The notes beneath the pieces are model-generated. The model saw nothing but the letters and a program-made list of their open reading frames with translations, searched no databases and was not told the DNA's origin. Source: Rhinopithecus roxellana (Eukaryota > Chordata > Mammalia > Primates > Cercopithecidae). From it: a DNA stretch of 64,000 nt. Within the stretch, counting starts at the first letter, position 1, and each line of letters begins with the position of its first letter. The stretch spans positions 48,136,260 to 48,200,259 of the forward strand of contig NC_044567.1 of assembly GCF_007565055.1 (NCBI RefSeq), in the 5' to 3' direction. The translations under genes and the position numbers were made by a program. Of this stretch, positions 51,001 to 64,000 are shown piece by piece.

Positions 51001-51755
51001 GGAATGTTGACCCTTCATCAGGGAGGGATGGGCTGCTACCTAGGAATCTCCGAGGACCAGCTCAAAGGCTGTAAGAGTCACGCCCTGCCTCAGTGCTCTG
51101 GGGGAGTAGAAACAGGGTGCCTGGATGCTCTGAGGCTCGGCAGCTGGGCTCTCTCACTTTCCTGTGCATGTGAATCACTTGGGGTCTTAAGAAAATGCTG
51201 GTTCACAGGCCTGGGTCTGTGTTCCTAGCTGCTCCTCAGCAATGGTGGTGCTGCTGACCTCAGATCTCCCTAGCAGTGCTTTTGTAACTTGCAGGTCCTG
51301 TCCCGTCTTTCCCCCACATGCCATGGGACCACGCAGAAAGAGCCGGAGGGGTCCTCATTGCCTCCTCTGCCCCTCCTCCCTCCATCTACCAGCAAGTGTT
51401 ATTTGTAGCAGTCACTGTCACCTCCGCATGTGGTGAGGCCTGCTAGGTTTCTGTCTCCACATTTCTGCTACTGTGACAGACAAGACAGATTCTCTGCCAG
51501 GAACTGTGCTTAGCCGCTTGCTTCTGGCATTGCTGTTTTCTCTCTGCGCACCTCTTATTCAGGCAGACTCCTGGGGGATGCTGCCCCTGCTGGAAGTCAG
51601 GCCCAGCTCATTGCCCTAGTGCGGGATGGCGCAGCTGACTCCGCTGGGAACTGGGAGGCATTACTGAGAGGTTTCCAAGCTTTGGTTTCAGGAGTACAAG
51701 TATAGGTGTACCTGACTGGCCCTGGGGGCAAAACATTCATTTAAACTTGGGGAGA
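51001..51755. other. Intron with a MER5A-like fragment (51150-51262)
   Basis: GCATGTGAATCACTTGGGGT and AAAATGCTGGTTCACAGG resemble MER5A, a hAT MITE. The rest is unclassified. Confidence 0.5.
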
Positions 51756-52044
51756 GGCCGGGCGCGGTGGCTCATGCCTGTAATTCCAACACTTTGGGAG
51801 GCCAAGGCGGATGGATCACTTGAGCCCAGGAGTTCAAGACCAGCCTAAGCAACATAGAGAGACCCCATATCTACAAAAAATGTAAAAAGTAGCCAGGCAT
51901 GATGGCGTGTGCCTGTAGTCCCAGCTACTCAGGAGGCTGAAGTGGGAGGATCACTTGAGACTAGGATGTTGAGGCTGCAGTGAGCTATTATCACACCACT
52001 GCACTCCAGCCTGTACCATAGATAGAGACCCTATCTCAAAAAAA
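51756..52044 (+). repeat. Alu (J/S)
   Basis: Sense Alu from GGCCGGGCGCGGTGGCTCAT; AACTTG(G/A)GGAGAG on both sides. Confidence 0.94.
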
Positions 52045-52074
52045 ACTTGAGGAGAGTTGGGGACCTTTGGTGTC

Positions 52075-52639
<565 letters not shown>

Positions 52640-52766
52640 TCATGGTCCATTGAGTATCTTTTGACTCCAGGTGGTGACCAGGTGCCGATAGCAAGGCCTG
52701 GGGCCCAGTCCTCCTCCCACAGCTGCATACCCCGCAGCCCCATCCACAGCCACCTGCTGCTCTAGC

Positions 52767-52868
52767 ACTAGCTAGAAAATTCAGCCCGTGGGCATTCTCA
52801 AGAATTGAGCCCACCCCCTTGTCAGACCATTCTCCCAGGGCAGAGACTGGCCTGATCACATGAAAACC
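52767..52868 (-). repeat. 102-bp segment, inverted partner of 50412-50513
   Basis: ACTAGCTAGAAAATTCAGCC through GGCCTGATCACATGAAAACC. It lies within longer unclassified sequence (52565-53010), so this may be the donor copy. Confidence 0.92.
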
Positions 52869-53003
52869 ACACCTGCCGAGCCAGAGGGCAAATGCTCCAA
52901 CGTTGTATTGGAGAGATAAACAGCTGTTCTCAACCAGATCATTGCTACATTCCATTTCCTGACCAAGAAAATGAAAATGGCTGTCATAGAAGACAGGGCA
53001 TAA

Positions 53004-53654
<651 letters not shown>

Positions 53655-53666
53655 AAGATGGAAACT

Positions 53667-55300
<1,634 letters not shown>

Positions 55301-55312
55301 CCCAATACATTC

Positions 55313-55588
55313 TTTTTTTTGAGACAGGGTCTCACTGTCACCCAGGCTGGTGTACAGTGGCACAATCTTGGCTCAGCCTTCCAGGCTCAAGCAATCCTCC
55401 CACCTCAGCCTCCCAGGTAGCTGGGACTACACGCATAGGGCGCTATGCTCAGTTAATGTTTGTATTTTTTGTAGAGACGGGCTTTCACCATGTTGCCCAG
55501 GCTGGTCTCAAACTCCTGAGCTCAAGCGATCCACCCACCTCAACCTCCCAAAGTGCTGGGATTACAGGTGTGGGCCACCCTGCTGGCC
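55313..55588 (-). repeat. Alu (J-like)
   Basis: Antisense Alu with a short deletion near GGCTCAGCCTTCCAGG; shares the TACATTCTTTT target with its neighbour. Confidence 0.93.
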
Positions 55589-55599
55589 CCTAGTACATT

Positions 55600-57139
55600 C
55601 TTTTTAGGATTTTGCACCAGAAAAGAAGTCCTTCCTGATGAAATGATACCTTTTTACATCAGATAACAGGAATTACAGCATAACTATCCCCTTGCTGTCT
55701 CCATTTTGGTTTTGGTAGTCAGAAAACTTAGAGCTAACAAGACTGCTAAATCAATAAAATCTGCCTTTCCATTTAATGATTTACTTTCTTTTCCTCTATG
55801 GTTTATTTTTATTTTACTAGTCTAGCTGTGAATGTGTCTTTTATTGTAAATCATTTCATAGCTGTCAGGAAGAGAGAAAAACAAGGAATCTTGATTTACT
55901 AAGGTGAGACTTATTACAGGATTACTGCCTGGGGGTGGTGGGGAGGGGACTATTCCAGTGGGAGCGGGAGCATTGCAGTGCGGGAAAGCGCGGTCAAGCA
56001 GAAAGGGTTGTTCTTTTCTAGGCAAGAGTAAACAAGGCTGGAAAGAACTGGTATGGGGAGGTAGGTTGAAAAAGTGGCCTGGTCCTGGGGGCCTGTCTTA
56101 CCGCAGACCAACCTGTCCTCCAGGAGGGGTAGTGAGTTGCTCAGGTGAGGGTGGCCAAAGTTCACAGAACTGGGGGAGAGAGAGAAACTTAGAGTTTGGT
56201 TAAGAAGCATCGTGTTTTAGGTAGAGAATGGGAATTTGGAGGCCCTTCCTCACAGGTTCTCGACTGTGTTCTCTTGGGGTTCTCGACTGTGTTCTCTTGG
56301 GGGACAAGGAACAGCCTCTTGGCTTGCTCTGCCCTGTCCTGGGCCTGACCATGTTACTTGGTCCCTGTTTGTTGACTGACGGTTGACTGAGGGCCTTTCC
56401 AGAGTCGGGAGCTGACCCCTCTCAGAGATTCCAAGAAGTAGAAGGTCACACTCTCACCTCTCCCCAGGGGCCCCCAGCTCCCGGCCATGCTGTGTCCTCT
56501 CCTTCTCCTCGAAGGGGTCCCCAGGCCTAACCTGGGGAAGCACTCTCCATTCCCTCTTTCACCCCACCCCAGGCCCCTCTGGAACCGGCTTCCCCGCCTG
56601 CTTCCTGCTTCTTCCCCTTTCTCCGGGGCAGGACAAGGTGGAGGGAGAGTGGGAAGGAGAGGAGGAGTCACCCAGCTGCCCCCTAGGACTGATAAGAGAC
56701 CCAGAGGGAGCTTTGAAGGCTGTTACAGCCTGGGGGTGGTAGCAGGCCTGACCCCCACCACCCTCACCCCCACCCGGCAGGTGGCCACACCCCTCCTGCT
56801 GCCCCACCCTCTGTCTCTCAATTTGGCCCTTTCTGTGTGTCTGCGCTCTCTCTCTCTTTGTGTGTGTCTGTGTCTGCCTCTGTGCCTCCCTCTCCGTCCC
56901 TGACTATCCTCCCTTCCTCTCTCTCCCACTTTTCCCCTCCCCGCTCTGTCTCTTCTCTCTCTCTGCACCCCATCTCTCTCTGTCCTGATGTCTGCAGTCT
57001 CAACACAATGGGACCTTCCAGTCTGACCCAGGTCTCAGCAGGAGCCAGACAAAAGGCCTCAGGGAAGGGACAGATGGAGTATCCCCATGCTAATCTCCTT
57101 TAATCACCCCCAGCCCCCTCTTGTCTACCGAGACCAATC
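55600..57139. other. Intron sequence, includes a CT-rich tract (56820-57000)
   Basis: Unclassified. Holds a 23-bp tandem repeat (56256-56301) and a pyrimidine-rich tract with many CTCTCT and CCCTC units. No promoter or exon recognised. Confidence 0.45.
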
Positions 57140-57300
57140 CTGCCAAGTAGGTACTGTAGTACCCATTTCGCTGATGAGGAAGTTGAGGCTCTAACAGCAG
57201 TTAAGTCGTGTGTCCAAGGCCTCGGGGCCACAGTGTGCAGGGCCAAGATTTTTAGCTGCATCTGACCCAGATGCCTCAGATTGCGGGCTAAGTCCACCTT
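57140..57300 (-). repeat. MIR (antisense)
   Basis: AAGTAGGTACTGTAGTACCC, GATGAGGAAGTTGAGGCTC, GTCGTGTGTCCAAGGCC. Confidence 0.7.
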
Positions 57301-58364
57301 TCCTGAGGCTCCTCAGGTGTCCCAGGCCTCTCCTCACTCCCTCCACCCCATCCCTGGAGGCAGGACCAGAGGGTTCCTTTGAGGAGTTGCATAGCTTGGG
57401 AGCTGCCCATCAGGAGTAGCTGCACTGCTGCAGGACCATCTTTTACCCAGAGGCGTGAAGCGAAGTATCACAGGAGCCCCGCGGGGCATTGCAGGGTGGC
57501 AAGATTCCCCCAGCCCATTCCTGCTGCTTTTGGAGGCCTGAAGGTGGCTCTGACCTGGATGTAGGGGGTCCTAAAAGGGAAGCCCTTTGGTTTGGTGGAA
57601 GAGGCAGGTGGCACCGAGCCTGCCAGCGTGGGGCTGTGCCAGGGGTGTTTGGAGGTGCTCCTCAGAAAGGGCATTCTCTGCACGGGAGCCTGGGAGATGC
57701 ATCAAGGAAAGATGCGCCAGCTTCCTGACTGCAGGGCTTCTGGGGGTCTATAAAATGCTCATGTGCGCCTCTGAGCCTCCCAGCACAGAGGTGGAGGCAG
57801 TTTGCCAACCTTCTTTCCTCTGGGAACCCTTCATGCACCAGCATCTTTGTCACATTAGTGAAGAATGGACTGGCCCTGTGGGTCGCCCAGGGTGTGAAAC
57901 ACGTTTGGGGCGAAGCTGCCACTTCCTCTCCAGAAGAAAACAGAATGTAGCCCTTGACAGCAGTGTGGGGTTTAGCTGGCAGCTGTTAGCCCGGGAGCTA
58001 AAGACTTGTGGCTACATGCACAGTCATGTGTGTGGGTCTGGTCCCTCTATGAGCCAGGGTCACAGCTACCCAACTCCAAGGGACACTATTATCACTGTAG
58101 TCTGTGGGAATTGTGCAGTACCCAACCTGGGCAGCTGAACATGGTAGTCCTGGTCCCGACCCTCACTCATCATGTCTGACAGTTGCAATGGCCTCTCTGC
58201 TGACTTTCTGCCTCTAGTCTCTTCCCTCTAGTGTTGCCTACACCCCCTGCATGGTGTCACTTCCCCAGTCCTACCCACCTCCAAGTCCTTTCTCCTCTCA
58301 GCCACCTGTCAGAGAGATCTACGAGTACTCTCAGCTGTTCAGGCACCCTGGGAGTAGATGCCTT
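57301..58364. other. Intron sequence, no recognised feature
   Basis: A 183-codon open frame (57587-58138, +) has no recognisable domain; nothing else seen. Confidence 0.45.
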
Positions 58365-58480
58365 CCTCTGAGATGGATGAGCTGTGTGGTCTTGGGCAAA
58401 GCACTTAACCTCTCTGAGTAACCCCACACTGGTATCTCTTATTCTCATTTATAAAATGGGGGTAAAATGCCCATCAGGTT
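58365..58480 (+). repeat. MIR
   Basis: GAGCTGTGTGGTCTTGGGCA, AAGCACTTAACCTCTCTGAG, TTTATAAAATGGGGG. Confidence 0.75.
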
Positions 58481-58629
58481 GTAGTTTTTTGATCACTAGA
58501 TTCTTAACTTCAGGAGGCCAGATACTCTCATTCCTCTCTGTACCCACATCTGACACATCCTCGGTTCTGGTGAGCGTTTTATTATTATGATTATTTAACA
58601 TGAATGGTATCATAAACCATTTGTTGCAT

Positions 58630-58860
58630 AAATGAGTGCATGTCACTTTGACCAAAACCTTTCTGCAGCTTCCCCTCCCATGCCTGATGGGTTAACTCAG
58701 GACTTCTCAGGCACTGCTGCCCTTTCTACTCCTGGGTTTTTGCCCATGCTGTTCCCTCTCCTAGAATTCCCTATTTCTTGCACACTGTCATCTTTGACAC
58801 AGCTCGGCTGCCACCCAGAAGCTTTTCCAGCCCCTCCCCCCACCTAAAGCAGCCTCTTTA
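58630..58860 (+). repeat. L2-like fragment
   Basis: TTTTTGCCCATGCTGTTCCC, TCTCCTAGAATTCCCTAT and CTGCCACCCAGAAGC follow L2 order; weak. Confidence 0.5.
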
Positions 58861-59409
58861 TCCCCCACCAGTCCCTCCCCGCGGCCCCAGATACCTCTGC
58901 CGGACAGTGGATTGTGCCCCAGGGGCTCCTCTGTTGTTCTGGACACAGGGGTGGCTGGGACTTTACCCTCCTGGGGTGCCAGGGCTTGTGTGGAGCCTGG
59001 GACTGGCTCAAGACAGAAGTACACAGAGTGCTCTGGAAATTGGTGGTGGCCACGGTGCTCCTTCCTGCCTTGTGGTCACTCCCGACCCACTCAGGTGCCC
59101 CTTGAGGAAAAAGCCCTGCTTTCCCAGACACAAGCCCACCATGGGCAGAGACAGACCAGACTACTAAAAAGCCTGGCTGGAATGGGATGGGGTGGGCACT
59201 TCATGGTCAGGCTTTGGGGTCCACTGAAAAATGTGTCTTTGGGTCTGGTGGAGGAGCAAGCACATTGAAGACCCATGCCTGATGCCTTGGCTTTACTAGG
59301 CTGTTGTTTAAAAAATAAAGTGCTTTTCAAATGCTTAACTCAGGACCTGACCCAAAGTAAGCAGTGGATCAGTGTCTGCCGTCCCTGGGAGCAGGTGGTG
59401 TAGACTCAC
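58861..59409. other. Intron sequence, no recognised feature
   Basis: GC-rich, overlapping open frames without recognisable products. Confidence 0.45.
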
Positions 59410-59670
59410 CTCAGAGCTTGGACATCGGAGTCAGAAGGACCTGGGTCTGAATCACAGCTTGGCCCTTCCCCGTGAGACTTTGGACAGGTTGTGTCATCTC
59501 TGAATCTTGTTTTCTTTGCCTGTGAAATGGGCATGACCCTGGTGTACTCAGGCTTGTTGAGAGGATACAGGAGATAAATTAGAAGCCGCTGGCATCAATT
59601 AGAATGTGTGTTAGAGCCTGACAGCAAGACAGAGTGCTAGAAACATTGGTGGCTATAAATATTACTACTT
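59410..59670 (+). repeat. MIR, nearly full length
   Basis: GAAGGACCTGGGTCTGAATC, GTGAGACTTTGGACAGG, GCCTGTGAAATGGGCATGAC, TTGTTGAGAGGATACAGG. Confidence 0.75.
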
Positions 59671-59832
59671 TGCTTCTATTTTCTGGCAAAGAACCATTAA
59701 TTTCTTGGACTTCTTCATTTTCTCTCTCCCTCCAAGACTAGTGGTAGCAGGTGGCTTTCTCTCTGGGACTATTTTTTCACAGACACAAACTTGAGTGGGC
59801 GTATATATAGAGACATATATATATATATATCT

Positions 59833-59981
59833 TCAAGACAGGATTTCACTTTGTCGCCCAGGCTGGAGTGCAGTGGTGTGATCCTAGCTCATTGCATCCT
59901 CCAACTCCTAGGCTCAAGTGATCCTCCCACCTTGGCCTCCTGAGTAGCTAGGACTGCAGGTATGTACCACCACGCCCAGCC
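59833..59981 (-). repeat. Free left Alu monomer (FLAM)
   Basis: A 149-bp antisense monomer from AAGACAGGATTTCACTTTG to CACCACGCCCAGCC, next to a TATATA run (59815-59830). Confidence 0.75.
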
Positions 59982-60671
59982 ATGTGTGTATTTTTAATCA
60001 CTTCACAGGAGTTACCACACACAGTTAGTAAGGAATAGCACTGTGCTGTAAATGCTGGCTGGGTCATATGCCAAGCCCCCTACCACCCACAGCCTCCCCT
60101 ATCCACCAGCTCTCACCACCTACAGACCTCCACAGCCCCCACATACACCACGATGATGCCACCCAAATCCATGGACCCTTACTCATAGCCTCTGCTGGCC
60201 AACAACCCCCGACTCCCACCCTTAGCTTCCCCACCACCCTAATAGCCCCACCTGTCTAATAAATACCTTGAGGCCATTTGCAACAGAGGTGCAGGTGTGC
60301 AGATGAGGCAGAAAAGCCACTCCACACACATGAGCCTGGGCCTGGCCTTGGACTCAGACATCATCTACATCCACATCTCCATCCACCCTACAAAGCCCTC
60401 ACTGGTCCCTGAAGTGCACAGCTAAGAACCATCACCACAATACGGGGAACTTACTAAGTACTTAGCTTGGCACTGAGCACTGATGTAAGCCCTGGATGGT
60501 CAAATAAAAATGCATGGGTTACCTCGACACAGGATTTCTCAGAGCTTTAATATCCCAGCGCCCCTCTGGATGCCAAAGAGGGAGATGAGAGTATGCGGCA
60601 TTTGCAGACTTGGCCAGGGCAACCTTTCTTCAGCTCTGGAGCACACCTTAGGAACATTCTGGGTCCTTGAC
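59982..60671. other. Intron sequence, no recognised feature
   Basis: C-rich part at 60070-60260 followed by unclassified sequence. Confidence 0.4.
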
Positions 60672-61135
<464 letters not shown>

Positions 61136-61139
61136 CACT

Positions 61140-61632
61140 TTTGTTGGTCACAGGTCTGGACCTTGGCCACATATTGGAATCACCTGGGGCGCTTTAAAAA
61201 ATAATGTGGCTGGCTGTGTGTGGTGGCTCATGCCTGTAATCCAGCACTTTGGGAGGCCAAGATGGGTGGATCACCTGAGGTCAGGAGTTCAAGACCAGCC
61301 TGACCAATTTGGTGAAACCCCCCCATCTCTACTAAAAATACAAAAATTAGCTGGGTGTGGTGGTGGGTGCCTGTAGTCCCAGCTACTCAGGAGGCTAAGA
61401 CGGGAGAATCCCTTGAACATGGGAGGCAGAGGTTGCAGTGAGCTGATATCTGCACTCCAGCGTGGGCAACAGAGCGAGACTCCATCTCAAAAAAAAAAAA
61501 AAAAAAAAAAAAATGCCGGGACCTAGGTTCTACCTCCAAATTCTGATGTAATTGGTCTGAAGTTTGGCTTGGTCACTGGGAGTTTGAAAAGCTTCCCGGG
61601 TGATTCTGATGTGTGGCCAGCTGTACGCATGA
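61140..61632 (-). mobile_element. Second MER5A-like MITE, split by an Alu
   Basis: TATTGGAATCACCTGGGGCG before the Alu; CCTCCAAATTCTGATGTAAT and CCCGGGTGATTCTGATGTG after it. Adjacent to another MER5A-like copy. Strand is my best reading. Confidence 0.7.
61208..61513 (+). repeat. AluS-like
   Basis: Sense Alu with a long pure A tail; it interrupts the second MER5A copy. Confidence 0.95.
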
Positions 61633-61636
61633 GTGA

Positions 61637-62304
<668 letters not shown>

Positions 62305-62394
62305 TAAAGCTTAAGCCATCAACATGGGGAGGCGTTAACACATTGTAACCACCAGAGCATAGTCCCATTATGTAAGGAGTCCTGCTGTGAGGCC

Positions 62395-62645
62395 GCTCAG
62401 CTTAATGGAGAACACGAGACTCCAGGCAGGCCTGGGTTTGAGTCCCAGCCCTGGCACTTGGCAGCTGTGTTGCCATCATGACCCCTTTAGCCTCTCTGAG
62501 CCTCATCATCCCTACCTGTAAACTGGGCACAATGGTAATCCCCCTGCTACAGGTGGTGTGCAGATCATATAAGATAAAAAAAGATGAGTCCGGCAGTGCC
62601 CTGGCATGTGGTGGGCACTAGATCAGAGTTCGTTGAGGGCTCTCA
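62395..62645 (+). repeat. MIR, nearly full length
   Basis: CAGGCCTGGGTTTGAGTCCC, AGCCTCTCTGAGCCTCATCA, CTGTAAACTGGGCACAATGG, AGTGCCCTGGCATGTGGTGG. Confidence 0.85.
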
Positions 62646-62775
62646 GTTTTGGCACCAACACAGGAGGCCTGGGGTTCTCAGCTGACCCCAGCATCTCAAG
62701 TTTCCACATAGCAAGAGCATCCGGAACCTCCCTCCACCAGGCCAGAGGCAGCCAGCATGTGCCTTTCTCTTCTCC

Positions 62776-63009
62776 TCGGCTCACTCCAACCTTTGTCTCC
62801 CAGGCTCAAGCGCATCTCCTGCCTCAGCCTCCTGAGTAGCTGGGATTACAGGCACCCGCCATCACACCCGGCTAATTTTTTGTATTTTTAGTGGAGACGG
62901 GGTTTCACCATGTTGGTCAGGCTGGTGTTGACTTCCTGACCTCAGGTCATGTGCCCGCCTCGGCCTCCCGAAGTGCTGGGATTACAGATGTGAGCCACCG
63001 CGCCCGGCC
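62776..63009 (-). repeat. Alu, 3' end missing
   Basis: Antisense Alu starting internally at CTCGGCTCACTCCAACC, ending CGCGCCCGGCC; the next Alu starts directly after it. Confidence 0.92.
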
Positions 63010-63322
63010 TTTGTTTTTTGTTTTTGTTTTTTGTTTTTGTTTTGAGACGGAGTCTTTCTCTGTTGTCCAGGCTGGAGTACAGTGACCCGATCTCAACTCA
63101 CTGCAACCTCAGCCTCCTGGTTCAAGCTATTCTCGTGCCTCTGCCTAACAAGTAGCTGGGACTACAGGTGCACGCCACCACACTTGGCTAATTTTTTGTA
63201 TTTTTAGTAGAGGCAGGGTTTTGCCATGTTGGCCAGGCTGGTCTCGAACTCCCAACCTCAGGTGATCCATCCGCCTCATTCTCCCAAAGTGCTGGGATTA
63301 TAGGCATATAACCGGGCCCAGC
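63010..63322 (-). repeat. AluS-like
   Basis: Antisense Alu with (TTTTTG)n tail, ending GGGCCCAGCC. Confidence 0.94.
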
Positions 63323-63655
63323 CTCTGCTCCCCATTTGTTTCTCCTGTGCCAGACCCACAGGTTCAAGGATCATACATGCCTGTGTTCGAACATGGCTGC
63401 GAGGAGACCTGTGCTGTCCGTGTGGGGGACCCCCCCACCAGCTTTCTCAGGCTGATCAAGCAGAAGTTGGCCATGCCGGCCCACAGTTGGTGGCACTCTT
63501 CCCATCTCATGGGCCCACTCACGACAGAGCAGCTGTTACTGTCATGGTTATTTTATTCTATCCCTCCCTCTGGGAGCCCAGAATCAAAGGGAAACATCAG
63601 CACTGCTGCCTCATGACAAAGAGCAGAGAAAATGGGGCTGGGCTGGATATTCTGT
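63323..63655. other. Intron sequence, no recognised feature
   Basis: Short non-repetitive stretch between Alus; no exon recognised. Confidence 0.45.
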
Positions 63656-63962
<307 letters not shown>

Positions 63963-63963
63963 T

Positions 63964-64000
63964 CTTTTTTTTTTTTTTTGAAACAAGCTCTTGCTCTGTC
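63964..64000 (-). repeat. Alu (cut by window edge)
   Basis: T-run then GAAACAAGCTCTTGCTCTG: start of another antisense Alu. Confidence 0.85.

Noticed and set aside
55774..55862. Inverted pair AATGATTTAC / GTAAATCATT
   Set aside because: Ten-base AT-rich arms separated by 70 bp are expected by chance in sequence of this composition.
56820..57000. CT-rich tract as a possible promoter element
   Set aside because: No CpG enrichment, TATA or initiator context, or downstream exon; a low-complexity pyrimidine tract is sufficient explanation.

Overview
This window is nuclear DNA from a primate, most likely an Old World monkey. About 65 Alu copies are visible. The youngest ones carry a variant set (CTTGAGCC in place of CGTGAGCC at the 5' end, a TTTACGCC variant, CACCTCGCCCGGCTAG) that I associate with cercopithecid AluY/AluYR subfamilies rather than human AluY. 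The genus cannot be fixed from sequence alone.

Only one gene is supported, on the + strand. Two short exons (28704-28791 and 31183-31271) have clean AG/GT boundaries and matching phase. Together they encode a 59-residue stretch that I recognise as the second EF-hand region of Rab11 family-interacting protein 4 (RAB11FIP4, human 17q11.2 next to NF1). They are probably coding exons 2 and 3. The first coding exon, the remaining exons (coiled coil and C-terminal Rab11-binding domain), the promoter and the polyadenylation site are not seen here. Everything else is intron: 1-28703 upstream, 28792-31182 between the exons, and 31272-64000 downstream. Both outer introns run off the window.

Repeats by region. 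1-14.2 kb: scattered Alu, MIR, ancient L1 and L2 in otherwise unremarkable intron. 14.2-20.7 kb: one ancient antisense L1M, apparently nearly end to end, cut up by about twelve Alus. 20.8-24.3 kb: dense nested Alus, including a mosaic flanked by one target-site duplication. 24.6-27.2 kb: a locally rearranged patch with an inverted duplication, a displaced direct copy and a palindrome at a breakpoint. 28-36 kb: the exons with sparse Alu, MIR and L2. 36-41 kb: a second antisense ancient L1 broken up by Alus, with two large simple repeats. 42.6-44.8 kb: a three-level nest (ancient L1, then a younger twin-primed L1, then a young Alu). 45.5-53.7 kb: Alu clusters and L2, plus a second local inverted duplication. 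53.7-64 kb: mostly unclassified intron, MIR, two MER5A-like MITEs each split by an Alu, and more Alus at the right edge.

I found no second gene, RNA gene, CRISPR array or new multi-gene system. The long open frames are chance or repeat-derived. The observations most worth checking are the two short-range inverted duplications (24.9/26.9 kb and 50.4/52.8 kb), which no standard transposon explains. Repeat names come from recognising consensus features by eye, so subfamily labels and boundaries are approximate.
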